Shown one piece after another: positions 7,706-15,859 of a stretch of DNA of 64,000 bases. The notes under the pieces were generated by a model that saw only the letters and a list, made by a program, of their open reading frames with translations, made no database searches and had not been told where the DNA came from. Each line of letters begins with the position of its first letter. Position 1 is the stretch's first letter. Origin of the DNA: Streptomyces cynarae (lineage in GTDB: Bacteria > Actinomycetota > Actinomycetes > Streptomycetales > Streptomycetaceae); the NCBI RefSeq assembly GCF_025642135.1, contig NZ_CP106793.1:8772001-8836000 (forward strand), written 5' to 3'. The position numbers and the translations under genes are program-made.

Positions 7706-8041
7706 ATGCCGACGGAAGAGGAATACGGAGAAGAGTTCTCCTACCTGGCCGATTACGTATACGAAGACTGGCTCGGATTCTCCGTGATCACCGGAACAGT
7801 CGGAAAGCTCCTCGGCAAGGGGCACAGCATGGAGGAGCGGAATCGGCTCACCCTGCGCATCGTCGGCGATCTGCTGGACCTGGGAGCCAAGGCCGGGGAC
7901 CTGACCGCCGACGAAGAAAAGCCGTTCGTAGCGTGGGAGACGGACAAGGCCGGGACGCTCTCCAGGATTGCGTTCGAGATGGAAAGCCTTGGCCGCTCCC
8001 CGGAATCCGGTGACATCTGCTGGATCACAGTCGACGGGTGA
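7706..8041 (+). CDS. Putative immunity protein for the upstream toxin
   Basis: This 111-residue acidic protein starts 10 bp after the toxin stop, on the same strand, with AAGGACACGGC before its ATG. It is mostly helical (EERNRLTLRIVGDLLDLGAK) and ends with SGDICWITVDG. I recognise no immunity superfamily by eye. Its size, acidity and position directly behind the C-terminal toxin domain are what support the call. Confidence 0.6.
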   Translation: MPTEEEYGEEFSYLADYVYEDWLGFSVITGTVGKLLGKGHSMEERNRLTLRIVGDLLDLGAKAGDLTADEEKPFVAWETDKAGTLSRIAFEMESLGRSPESGDICWITVDG

Positions 8042-8303
8042 CGCCCGCTGATCTCGCGCTTACCGACGCGGCTCAGCGACCGGCTCGACCTTCCGCCGAT
8101 GCCCGTGTTCGGCAGGCCGCCGACCCGCTGGACATGCCAGTAGACGGCCGTCCGAAAGCGTGACAGCTCTGCGGACGCAACCGCCTGAGGCCGCGGGCGG
8201 TGGAAGTTTCCCTATTTCATCAAGCCCCGGCTGCGCCAGGGCACTGGGATATTGGGTGCCCGGGCCCGCCCTGTAGATCTTGACTGCCCAGACTGCCTAG
8301 CGG
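8042..8303. other. Intergenic between convergent genes
   Basis: No supported gene. GTGCCCGGGCCCGCC near 8257 could form a short hairpin, but no T-run follows. Confidence 0.35.
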
Positions 8304-8969
8304 TCACACCCCGATAAAGCTCACTGTTTCTGCCATGTCCGCGCGCCCGGTACGCAGTCGTGGCGCGCCTTCCTTCTCGAATCCCACCGCGACACCGCAG
8401 AACAGCGCGAGCCTGTCATCGGCTCCCACCATCTGGCTGACGGTCTTGCGATACATCGTCCACATCACCTGAGGGCAGCTGTGCAGCCCTTCCGCCCTCA
8501 GCAACAGCATGACCGTCTGCAGGTACATCCCCGCGTCCCCCCACTGTCCGGGCCCCATCGTCCGGTCGAGGTAGCAGAACAGCACGACCGGCGCCCCGAA
8601 CGCCCCCGAGTTCAAGGCGGCGATCTTTGTGGGCCTGTCGGGGTCGTCGCGCTCGATGCCCAGCGCTTTGTACCGCTGGGCGGCCGCGGCGGAAAAGCGA
8701 TCCAGATACGGCGAGGTCAGTTCGGCCGGGTACATCGGATACTCCCGCTCATCACCCGGGTCCCCCGCCAGTGCCCTGGCGGTCGCGCGCTTCTTCAGTT
8801 CGGCCAGGGGCTCGCCGGTCACGACGTATACATGCCACGGCTGGAGGTTCCCACTCGACGGAGCCCGCGTAGCTGCAGTCAGCACTCGGTCGAGTACCTC
8901 TTTCGGCACTGGCTCATCGCTGAACGCCCGTACGGCCCGGCGGCTGTCCACGGCTTCATACACATCCAC
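8304..8969 (-). CDS. Nitroreductase-family flavoprotein
   Basis: The GTG start gives 221 residues, normal for the family. The N-terminal FMN-phosphate region is SRRAVRAFSDEPVP, and TRAPSSGNLQPWHVYVVTG is the signature for the flavin-binding helix and loop. GPGQWGDAGMYLQTVMLLLR is the dimer-interface helix, and FCGVAVGFEKEG is near the end. Family members use FMN and NAD(P)H to reduce nitroaromatics, quinones or related compounds in the cytoplasm. The substrate cannot be told from sequence. It stands alone, convergent with the toxin cassette. Confidence 0.85.
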   Translation of the reverse strand: MDVYEAVDSRRAVRAFSDEPVPKEVLDRVLTAATRAPSSGNLQPWHVYVVTGEPLAELKKRATARALAGDPGDEREYPMYPAELTSPYLDRFSAAAAQRYKALGIERDDPDRPTKIAALNSGAFGAPVVLFCYLDRTMGPGQWGDAGMYLQTVMLLLRAEGLHSCPQVMWTMYRKTVSQMVGADDRLALFCGVAVGFEKEGAPRLRTGRADMAETVSFIGV

Positions 8970-9015
8970 GTCTTCTCGTCCCCATCTGGTCCGCGAGGTG
9001 ATCCGGAGGAACGCT

Positions 9016-9474
9016 CTAAATGACGGCGCTTCGCTCGGCCAAGTTGCGCCGCGACTCGGGGATGCGGGGGTCCGAAAGCTGGTTCAAGTCGCGGATGACT
9101 TCGCGGGGCAAGTGGTGTTCGTGGATCTGTTCGGGCGCTAGGGCCTCGGCCTCCATGAGTGCTGCTGTGGCCTCGCCGACGTGTCGCCGCTGCGCGTGCG
9201 CTCCCGCCACGTCAAGCAAGAAACGTGACTGCCGTTCGGGCGACAGACCCGATGCGTCAACATGTTGGGCCACCTCTAGGGCAAGCCCTGCGTCTCGCAA
9301 CTCCACTGCCGTGCTCGCGGCGTGGATCTCGACGTTGGTCGGCCCGAACTCCGTGTCGAAGTCATTGCGGTCTCCGCCCAACCGCGTTGCGATTCCGCGT
9401 GCTCGGTCGATGTGCTCATGAGTCCGCCCTCGGGTGCCCTCCCTCGCGTTGATTACGGCGAGGACGAGATTCAA
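9016..9474 (-). pseudogene. Regulator with TPR-like helices, N-terminus missing
   Basis: The segment FDTEFGPTNVEIHAASTAVE and the helical repeats after it are typical of the C-terminal half of Streptomyces XRE-type regulators, which have an HTH followed by TPR-like repeats. The N-terminal HTH is absent: immediately upstream the sequence becomes transposase debris (9493-9640). The last residues (PREVIRDLNQLSDPRIPESR) look intact. Confidence 0.55.
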
Positions 9475-9492
9475 CGCGCCGAACAGAGACAG

Positions 9493-9640
9493 CTATTGTC
9501 TCGGTGCGGGCACCTCCGGCTCGGAAAGCGCATCCACCAGCCGCAAGACCGTGTTGTGGCTGACGGTCACCCAACACGTCGGTCAGACGGGCGCCGGCCC
9601 GGCCTGCCAGGGCCAGAGCGACCGCGGCCAGAGTGGCACG
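9493..9640 (-). pseudogene. ISL3-family transposase fragment
   Basis: On the minus strand, [20 protein letters not shown], then after a frameshift TVSHNTVLRLVDALSEPEVP, is the middle N-terminal region of ISL3 transposases. The more complete copy at 54690-55710 reads [20 protein letters not shown] at the same place. The insertion probably removed the start of the regulator downstream. Confidence 0.6.
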
Positions 9641-9691
9641 GAGCCACTCGGTTCGGCGGTCTGGGACTACGCGGCCCCCGGCTGCTGGTGA

Positions 9692-10414
9692 TCATTGTGG
9701 GGTGGCGTATCCCGCGCGGGGAGGCGTTGGGGTGTCGCTGACCGTGGCCGGCTGATCGCGCCACAGCGAGATGCCCAAGCCGATCAAGGCCACTCCGGTC
9801 GGAACGGCCAACGGCCGATTGAACGACTCCGGAAGTACCGCGAGCGCGACTGTGGCGACGGTGCCTGCGGCGAGGAGCGCCGCGGCCCACCGGGCGAGGA
9901 CGCGAGCCCGGAACAGGGCGATACCGAACAGGCACCCGCCCGCAAAATAACCGACGGAGCTGAGGACGAAGACGGTCTGCATGGCGCCGATGCCATGGGT
10001 TGCGGTGCCGCCGAAGGCGACGGCGAGGACGTCTGAGACGTAGCCGGGCGCTGTGTGCGCGAGTGCGGGCAGAACAGCGGCGGCGACGACCTCGATGCTC
10101 AGCATGAGCAGATAGCCGGCGGCGAACAACGCATAGCCGAGGAAGCCGAGAATCCCAGTTTCCCGAACTTGACGCAGGTACATGCCGGTGATGCCGGCGA
10201 GCGCCAGCGCGGCCATGAGCGCCTTTGCTGTGCTGCGCACGGCCCAGTCGGTGGTGGTGACCGACGAGAGGTCCATGCCTGGATGGTTGATCTGGACCCC
10301 GATGAACAGCATCCCCGCGATCGCGGCGGAGATTCCGGCGGCCCGCGAGAGCCTCTTTGTGGTGGGGGTCATGGGGGGCTGCTTCGTCCTGAGGGGTCCT
10401 GGCGTCGCGCTCAT
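9692..10414 (-). CDS. Multi-pass membrane protein, divergent from a TetR gene
   Basis: The ATG at 10414 is preceded by CGGAGGAGCAAGGC, a strong ribosome binding site. The 240-residue protein has about seven hydrophobic helices, for example GISAAIAGMLFIGVQI, ALMAALALAGITGMYL, ALFAAGYLLMLSIEVVAAAV and AAALLAAGTVATVALAVLP. It resembles actinobacterial DUF4386-type proteins of unknown function. The gene is transcribed away from a TetR regulator across a promoter region with two palindromes (10446-10498), so it is the likely regulatory target. Confidence 0.7.
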   Translation of the reverse strand: MSATPGPLRTKQPPMTPTTKRLSRAAGISAAIAGMLFIGVQINHPGMDLSSVTTTDWAVRSTAKALMAALALAGITGMYLRQVRETGILGFLGYALFAAGYLLMLSIEVVAAAVLPALAHTAPGYVSDVLAVAFGGTATHGIGAMQTVFVLSSVGYFAGGCLFGIALFRARVLARWAAALLAAGTVATVALAVLPESFNRPLAVPTGVALIGLGISLWRDQPATVSDTPTPPRAGYATPQ

Positions 10415-10445
10415 GCCTTGCTCCTCCGAGGGGGTATACGGCGGG

Positions 10446-10498
10446 GGTGTACGACGTACACCTTTGGTGCGGCAAAGCTAGGTGTACTATGTACACCT
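10446..10498. promoter_or_regulatory. Double TetR-type operator in a divergent promoter
   Basis: There are two near-identical palindromes: GGTGTACgacGTACACC (10446-10462) and AGGTGTACtatGTACACCT (10480-10498). Their centres are 35 bp apart. They lie between the membrane-protein gene (start 10414) and the TetR gene (start 10537), the normal place for an autoregulated divergent pair. Confidence 0.8.
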
Positions 10499-10536
10499 GT
10501 CAAGGCTGGACATCGGTCAGGAGGTCTAGGGCTCCG

Positions 10537-11268
10537 ATGCAGGACACCGCCGCAGCCGCCGGACGGGACCGGCTCAACCGCGCCAAGGTGCTACGCGCCG
10601 CCGTCGAGTTGGCGGATGAGGACGGCTTCGAGGCACTGACCATGCGCAGGCTGGCGGCCCGGCTCGGCGTCGTGCCCATGGCGCTCTACAAGCATGTGGC
10701 GGACAAGCGCGAGCTGCTTGACGGCATGGTCGACCTGGTCTTCGCCGAGGTCGAGGTGCCCGTCGACGTCGACTGGCGTACCGCCATGCGCGCACGCGCC
10801 TCGTCGATGCGGCAGGCTCTGCTCCGGCACCCGTGGGCGGTTGGCCGGATGGAGACGGGTACTCCAGGGCCGGCGAACCTGCACCACCACAACGCTGTGA
10901 TGCGGTGCCTCCGCCGTGACGCAGGCTTTCCTTTCCGCATGGCCGTGCACGCGTACAACCTGATGGACGCCTACATCTACGGGTTCGCCCTCCAGGAGAA
11001 GACCCTCGCCGGCGATATCCCGGCAGAGGCGGCGCGACGACGAGAAGCCGTCGTCGACCGGCAACCGTCGGGGACCGACGACTACCCCTACCTCGCCGAG
11101 GTGGTCACGGAACTGGCGAAGACCGGGTTCGACTTCGCCGATGAGTTCGAGTTCGGGCTCGGCCTCATCCTCGATGGCCTCAGTCGCACGCGTCAGCACG
11201 CACCGACGGGCACCTCCCACACGCCCGAGACCGGGCCGAACCCGCCGCAGCGGCCGTCAACTCGGTGA
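10537..11268 (+). CDS. TetR-family repressor
   Basis: I start at the ATG MQDTAAAAGRDRL (243 residues). Frames further upstream would overlap the operators. The DNA-binding domain is clear: AAVELADEDGFEALTMRRLA, then ARLGVVPMALYKHVADKREL, with the Y-K-H-V helix-3 end typical of the subclass with a C-terminal TetR_C domain. The ligand domain follows (residues 90-220). The tail after about residue 220 is Pro/Thr-rich. It probably represses itself and the divergent membrane-protein gene through the palindromes at 10446-10498. Confidence 0.88.
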   Translation: MQDTAAAAGRDRLNRAKVLRAAVELADEDGFEALTMRRLAARLGVVPMALYKHVADKRELLDGMVDLVFAEVEVPVDVDWRTAMRARASSMRQALLRHPWAVGRMETGTPGPANLHHHNAVMRCLRRDAGFPFRMAVHAYNLMDAYIYGFALQEKTLAGDIPAEAARRREAVVDRQPSGTDDYPYLAEVVTELAKTGFDFADEFEFGLGLILDGLSRTRQHAPTGTSHTPETGPNPPQRPSTR

Positions 11269-11269
11269 C

Positions 11270-11470
11270 GCCGATTCCCGAACGTCCTTCCGCCGGCCGA
11301 TGGAACAGCAGCAGCATCGGCAGGTTCCAGACCTTCTCCGCGATGTCGTAGCTGGGCAGCATCGGGATCGCACCTGTTCGGGGATCACGGCCGCGGGCGG
11401 TGATCGTGCTGCGGACGTCAACCAGTTCGGGGCTGACGAGGAGCAGCTGCTCCTCGTCGGTCTTGGCCGG
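11270..11470 (-). pseudogene. Unidentified C-terminal gene fragment
   Basis: The minus-strand frame KTDEEQLLLVSPELVDVRST followed by IPMLPSYDIAEKVWNLPMLL is clearly protein-like but has no start. It lies between the TetR gene and the NmrA-like gene. The family is not recognised. Confidence 0.4.
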
Positions 11471-11480
11471 GTGGAATCGG

Positions 11481-12302
11481 TCAGACCCGGAAGTCGTCGG
11501 CGTGGTCCCGCGCCCAGGTCGCGAAGGTGCGCGCGGGGTGGCCGGTCAGCTCCTGCACGGACGGGGTGAGATCGACCGGGGAGCCGTCGTTGGACTGCCA
11601 CCAGTCGAGCAGGGAGTCGGCGAAGGCGGCCGGGACGTACTCGGCCGTCTCCTCCCTCCACTCCTCGCGGGTGACCTCACGGATGGGGATGGACCGCCCG
11701 GTCACCCGGCTCAGGACGTCGATCTGCTCGGCGAAGGTGAGGGACTCCGGACCGGTCAGGGTGTACGGGCGTCCGCCCAGGCCGGCATCGATGAGTACGG
11801 CGAGGGCGGCCTCACCGATGTCGGCCTCATGGATGGGGTCGCAGTGGGAACCGGGGAAGGGCAGGCTGATCGGCCGGCCCGACCGCAGGCTCCAGCTCCA
11901 GGCCAGCGCGTTGCTCGCGAACGCTCCGGGGCGCAGCGAGGTCGTGCGGAGGGAGGAGGCGTCGAGCGCCTTTTCCACGTCCAGGTGGGACTTGGCCAGC
12001 GGGCTGTTCTCGGCGTCGGGGGCGAGGACTGCCGCGGAGGACAGGAGCACGACGTGCTCGACCCCTGCGCTGGTGGCCTCGTGGGCGAACTCGCCGATCC
12101 TGGAAGGCTCGGCATAAAGGAAGACCGAGGTCACCCCCTTTAGCGCCGTAGTGAAAGTGGACGGGTCGGTCAGGTCGCAGTGGACGGTGTCCGGGTCGCC
12201 GGGGCGGCTGGAGGCCGCCCGAACGGCAAGCCCACGCTCGCGCAGCAGGCCGATGAGGGTCCGGGCGACGGCGCCGCGGCTCCCGGTGACGAGAACGGTC
12301 AT
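11481..12302 (-). CDS. NmrA/SDR-like NAD(P)-binding protein
   Basis: The start MTVLVTGSRGAVARTLIGLL at 12302 gives 273 residues, the usual NmrA-like size, with AAGGGATCACC upstream as ribosome binding site. Residues 1-20 are the Rossmann Gly-rich turn. VFLYAEPSRIGEFAHEATSA and VEHVVLLSSAAVL follow the atypical-SDR pattern, and LRPGAFASNALAW matches the active-site region that lacks a classical Tyr-x3-Lys. Relatives act as redox sensors or quinone/isoflavone-type reductases. It is divergent from a MarR gene that shares the operator at 12432-12470, so it is probably induced when MarR is released. Confidence 0.82.
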   Translation of the reverse strand: MTVLVTGSRGAVARTLIGLLRERGLAVRAASSRPGDPDTVHCDLTDPSTFTTALKGVTSVFLYAEPSRIGEFAHEATSAGVEHVVLLSSAAVLAPDAENSPLAKSHLDVEKALDASSLRTTSLRPGAFASNALAWSWSLRSGRPISLPFPGSHCDPIHEADIGEAALAVLIDAGLGGRPYTLTGPESLTFAEQIDVLSRVTGRSIPIREVTREEWREETAEYVPAAFADSLLDWWQSNDGSPVDLTPSVQELTGHPARTFATWARDHADDFRV

Positions 12303-12431
12303 CTTGGTGATCCCTTTCAGTGGGGGCGTGACGAGGCAGACTTCGCGCCCATGGCCGGGCGTGGAAGCAGATGGTGAGCCGGTGGCCAGGGAAAGCGCCC
12401 CGGCGGCGCGGGATAGACTGCCGGGCGTTAC

Positions 12432-12470
12432 GAAGATACTTCGCGGCGAAGTATCTTCGCGGCGAAGATA
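12432..12470. promoter_or_regulatory. MarR-type operator, perfect palindrome plus third half-site
   Basis: GAAGATACTTCGC (12432-12444) and GCGAAGTATCTTC (12446-12458) form a perfect 13-bp inverted repeat around one G. A third half-site, GCGGCGAAGATA, follows at 12459-12470. It lies between the NmrA-like gene and the MarR gene, 24 bp before the MarR ATG. Confidence 0.82.
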
Positions 12471-12493
12471 AATCTGAGGCTTGGAGGTGCCGG

Positions 12494-12961
12494 ATGTCAA
12501 ACCGGTCGGAGTTGCTCGCGCGTGTCGTCGGTGAGAGCCAGCGGCACTACGCGGCGTACACGCTGTTCAACCAGGCGCTCGCCGACCGGATCGGGCTGCA
12601 CCCCACCGATGTGCAGTGCATCGCGCTGCTCGATCTGGAGCCCGGACCAGTGACGACCGGGGAGATCGCCCGCCTCACCGGCCTGGCGTCCGGATCGGCG
12701 TCCAGGCTGGTCGACCGCTTGGAGAAAGCGGGGTTCGTGGAGCGGCGGCACGACCCGAACGATCGCAGGCGGGCTCTGGTCGCTCTCGCCCCTGACGCGG
12801 CGGCGCGGATCGCGGAGGTGTGGGAAACCCCGGGCAAGGCGTTCGGTGCGATGCTCGACCGCTACAGCGACGAACAACTGGAGATCATCGCCGACTACCT
12901 CCGCAAGGCCGCCGAGGTGGGCCGCGACCAGGCCCGCCGCCTCGGCACCGAAACGGCGTAG
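12494..12961 (+). CDS. MarR-family regulator
   Basis: This 155-residue protein starts at ATG after CTTGGAGGTGCCGG. It has the winged-helix core of MarR: TGEIARLTGLASGSASRLVD is the recognition helix, then RLEKAGFVERRHDPNDRRRA is the wing with its conserved D-x-R-(R/D). Helices at both ends form the dimer interface. It probably represses itself and the divergent NmrA-like gene through the palindrome just upstream. The effector is unknown; redox stress or electrophiles are common in such pairs. Confidence 0.88.
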   Translation: MSNRSELLARVVGESQRHYAAYTLFNQALADRIGLHPTDVQCIALLDLEPGPVTTGEIARLTGLASGSASRLVDRLEKAGFVERRHDPNDRRRALVALAPDAAARIAEVWETPGKAFGAMLDRYSDEQLEIIADYLRKAAEVGRDQARRLGTETA

Positions 12962-13173
12962 CGCCCCCAAGACCTGACGTCCCGGACGACGGTGTTTCGG
13001 GCGGCTCCATCTGGGGATTCCGCTGATGGCGATGCCGATGCCAGTGGCTCCTCAGACGGTAGCTCCGGTAAGACTCCCGGCGGCGCCTATGAATATGCGT
13101 CGAGCGCTGACCAGGGAACCAGCCAGAGCAGTAGCGGAACTTCCGGTAGCAGCGAGGGCGAAACCACTACCGT
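12962..13173. other. Intergenic, no gene seen
   Basis: There is a plus-strand open frame rich in Ser, Gly and Thr, but it has no family character and runs through the transposase debris downstream. I treat it as non-coding. Confidence 0.4.
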
Positions 13174-13836
13174 CTATGAGACGAGAGCATCGTCGGGTGA
13201 CTGTGAATCATGCGCCGGGTGTGGCAGGGGAACGTCTGCCTGCCGGCCGGCGTCCAGCGCCCTGGCGACCATTCGGGCAGCGAGCCGGGGCTTGGTGGCG
13301 AAGGCGAGGCTGTCGGGGATGCCGGCCACCCGGCAGCGGTCGGGGTCGTCGGTCCACGAGCGCGGCACATACAGGGCCCGGTCGATAGCCGCGTGCCCAC
13401 GTGCGGTGCGGCGGAGTAGACCAGGTACCCGGCGACCTGGGAGTTCTCGGTGCGGCCGGCCGTGCCGGTGTATTGGCGCTGCACGCCGACCGTCGCGGTG
13501 CCCTTCTTCAGGTCTCCGGTCTCGTCGACCACGAGCACGGCCTCGTCGTCGTGGAGGTGCTCGACCACGTACGCGCGTAGATCGTCGCGGACCGCATCGG
13601 CGTCCCACTTCGCACGGTGCAGCAGGTGCTGCATGCCGTCCGGGGTGCGATCGCCCCGCATGCTGCTGGGCCAGCGTCCAGCAGTTCTTTCTCGGCAGGG
13701 CGGACAGCAGACCCAGGACCAACGCCTCTGCGTGGCGCCGCGGTTCGACCCTCGTGAAGCGGCCCGCGATGCGGCCCATCAGCTGATCGAACATCGACCG
13801 CCACCAGGCAGGTACCACACTGCGACCTGCGGCCAC
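13174..13836 (-). pseudogene. IS701-family transposase, frameshifted and truncated
   Basis: The pieces WWRSMFDQLMGRIAGRFTRV, LPRKNCWTLAQQHAG, DGMQHLLHRAKWDADAVRDD, DEAVLVVDETGDLKKGTATV and HAAIDRALYVPRSWTDDP appear in order, but in different frames. They are the N-terminal two thirds of an IS701 transposase, including the first catalytic Asp (VVDETG). The sequence ends after about RALDAGRQ. The C-terminal catalytic part is missing. Confidence 0.75.
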
Positions 13837-13899
13837 CGCCTATCTTCGTTTGTCGACACAGCTCAGGATGATCAACGGTGGCCACAGACGTCTGCGCAC

Positions 13900-14154
13900 T
13901 GGCCGTGACCAGCAAGATGACGGTCTACGGCGGAGCATCAGCGCATCAAGGCAATGGCCTTTACCTGCAGACAGCAGCCGAGTGTGCCATCTGGACAGAG
14001 CACTATTTCCAAAATTGTCAACCGCACATGAAAGAGGCGTCCAAGAACAGCGATTTCCGACAAAGTCAATAACATTCCGCGATTGGTTATCTCGCCTGGC
14101 ACGTGATATTCAATTGAGCGCCAATCGCCACCGGCCTGCGCGGGGGACCACGCC
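13900..14154. other. AT-richer upstream region of the MBL operon
   Basis: The stretch around 13980-14120 is visibly more AT-rich than its surroundings and probably contains the operon promoter. A 64-codon GTG frame at 13878 is open, but I do not find it convincing. Confidence 0.4.
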
Positions 14155-15042
14155 ATGAACGAGTACTCGACCGACGCCGCCTGGCGCGTCGATCGTCGCT
14201 GCACCAACTGCGACGCCGCCCGGCAGCTCGCACCGGGACTGATCGCCGAGGTCGCCGGCCGCTCCTCGGTCGTCCGCCAGCCGCGCACCGCCGCGGAGGA
14301 AAAGGCGTTACATGCCGCGGCATTCGCGTGCCACACCCGATCGATCCGGCACGGCGCACGCGGACCGCACCCGGTACTCGACCCCTTCCCGCTGCGCCTT
14401 ACCGAGCACGTGCACCTGTGCGGGCACAACTCGCCGCACACTGCCGGCGCGAACTCCTACCTGCTGCGCCGACCAGCTGGAAATCTGATGATGATCGACA
14501 CGCCGCGCTGGAGTTCCGCACTGGCCACGAAATACTCCGCCCTCGGCCCGATCACCGATGTGCTGCTCACCCATCGCGACCACGCCGCGCACGGCCGCCA
14601 ATACGCCGACCGGTTCGGCGCCCGCCTGTGGATCCACGAAGGCGACCTGGCCTCCGCGCCGGACGCCGACGGCATTCTCCGGGGCAGCGAGCCGATCGAG
14701 ATCACCGACGGCGTGACCGCTCACCCGCTGCCCGGGCACACCGAGGGCAGCGTGCTGTACCTCGCCGACGACACCTACTGCTTCAGCGGTGACAGTTTCT
14801 ACTGGTCCCGGACCGCGGACGACGTCGCCGTTGCCGAGTCGGTCACCTGGTACTCCATCACCGAACTGGCCGCATCGCTGGCCCGTACGGCACCGCGCGT
14901 GCGCTTCGAATGGCTACTGCCAGGCCATGGCGACCGCAAGCAGTTGCCTGGCGACGAGTTCGCCCACCGGATGCACGACCTGGTCGGCCGCACCGCAGAG
15001 CTCTCGCCCCGACCCATCGACTTCACAGCACTGCGCTGGTAA
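14155..15042 (+). CDS. MBL-fold protein with ferredoxin-like N-terminus
   Basis: The ATG follows GCGGGGGACCACGCC, giving 295 residues. Residues 10-65 resemble a minimal single-cluster ferredoxin: C16-T-N-C19, then about 40 residues and C59 in AFACHTRSIR. The third Cys of a CxxCxxC motif is replaced by Ala22. Residues 80-280 are a metallo-beta-lactamase fold with an atypical metal motif, THRDHAAHG (H140, D142, H143, H146) instead of THxHxDH, then PGHTEGS (H195) and SGDSFYW (D213). Such ferredoxin-MBL fusions are known, mainly uncharacterised. A redox or hydrolase role with altered metal binding is inference. It forms an operon with the next gene, 29 bp downstream. Confidence 0.7.
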   Translation: MNEYSTDAAWRVDRRCTNCDAARQLAPGLIAEVAGRSSVVRQPRTAAEEKALHAAAFACHTRSIRHGARGPHPVLDPFPLRLTEHVHLCGHNSPHTAGANSYLLRRPAGNLMMIDTPRWSSALATKYSALGPITDVLLTHRDHAAHGRQYADRFGARLWIHEGDLASAPDADGILRGSEPIEITDGVTAHPLPGHTEGSVLYLADDTYCFSGDSFYWSRTADDVAVAESVTWYSITELAASLARTAPRVRFEWLLPGHGDRKQLPGDEFAHRMHDLVGRTAELSPRPIDFTALRW

Positions 15043-15071
15043 CTCACCCTGCTCCGCACCGAGGAGAAACC

Positions 15072-15755
15072 GTGTCGCACCTTGCTCCCGGCGTCATCCA
15101 CATCGCCACATCCAAGACCAACAACGCCTACCTGATCGACGGTGACGACGGCCTGACCCTCGTCGACGTCGGCAACGGCAAAGCCGTCGATCTGCTGCTG
15201 CGCACGATCGCCGAGTTGGGCCGAGACCCTGCCGACCTGAACCGGATCGTGCTCACCCATGCCCACCCCGACCACGTACAGGGCGCGCCCGCACTGCGGG
15301 AGCACACCAGCGCCCGTGTCCTGATCCATGCAGCCGACGCCGCTTGGCTGGCCAACGGACGGGTGCCGGTGGACGGCCGGTCCAGCCCGGCAGCCCGGCG
15401 GTTCGACCAGCTTCCGGTCGCGCATTGGACGCCGTTCAAACCCGATGCGACGGTCGAAGACGGCGAACTCATCGCCGGTTCCGGCGGGTTACGTGTGATT
15501 CACACGCCAGGCCATTCACCCGGCCATATTGCGCTGCTGCACGAACCCACCCGCACGGCGCTGGTCGGCGACGCAGTGTTCCACGCCCGCCGCCTTGGCT
15601 ACGGGCCGGCCACCTTCGCCGCTGAGCCCGCAGCCCGCGCATCCGGCGCCGCCCGGATTCCCACCAACGTCACCGCAGTCGGCTTCGGCCACGGCACCCC
15701 GCTGACCGGACCGGGAGTGGATGCGTTCCAGGCATTCCTGGCCCAGCAACGCTGA
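15072..15755 (+). CDS. MBL-fold metallohydrolase
   Basis: The GTG start is preceded by GAGGAGAAACC, a strong ribosome binding site, giving 227 residues. It has the full metal motif LTHAHPDHVQG (H63, H65, D67, H68), then IHTPGHSPGHIAL (third His) and LVGDAVF (bridging Asp). The short SPGH loop is that of glyoxalase-II-like and general MBL hydrolases. It is the catalytically canonical partner of the upstream ferredoxin-MBL protein. Paired expression suggests linked substrates, perhaps thioesters or lactones, but the substrate is not determinable here. Confidence 0.82.
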   Translation: MSHLAPGVIHIATSKTNNAYLIDGDDGLTLVDVGNGKAVDLLLRTIAELGRDPADLNRIVLTHAHPDHVQGAPALREHTSARVLIHAADAAWLANGRVPVDGRSSPAARRFDQLPVAHWTPFKPDATVEDGELIAGSGGLRVIHTPGHSPGHIALLHEPTRTALVGDAVFHARRLGYGPATFAAEPAARASGAARIPTNVTAVGFGHGTPLTGPGVDAFQAFLAQQR

Positions 15756-15835
15756 CCGCGATCCCGCGCAACTCGTGCTTGTGGGCCACTACACCAGGCT
15801 CAGCTTGGGCAGATCAGAGGAACCAAGCGCGTCGT

Positions 15836-15859
15836 ATCACGATCTACGGCTGGAGTACT
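15836..15859 (+). repeat. 24-bp direct repeat, left copy
   Basis: The repeat begins ATCACGATCTACGGCTGGAG and lies at the broken edge of the IS701 fragment. The right copy at 16908-16931 differs at two bases. Confidence 0.6.

Noticed and set aside
5918..8041. Possible complete type VII secretion locus
   Set aside because: No EccB, EccC, EccD, EccE or mycosin genes in the window; only a substrate cassette is present.
12992..13786. Plus-strand Ser/Gly-rich frame before and through the IS701 remnant
   Set aside because: Overlaps antisense transposase code and shows no signal peptide or repeat family.
13878..14072. 64-codon GTG frame upstream of the MBL operon
   Set aside because: No ribosome binding site and no family; the AT-richer sequence fits a promoter region better.
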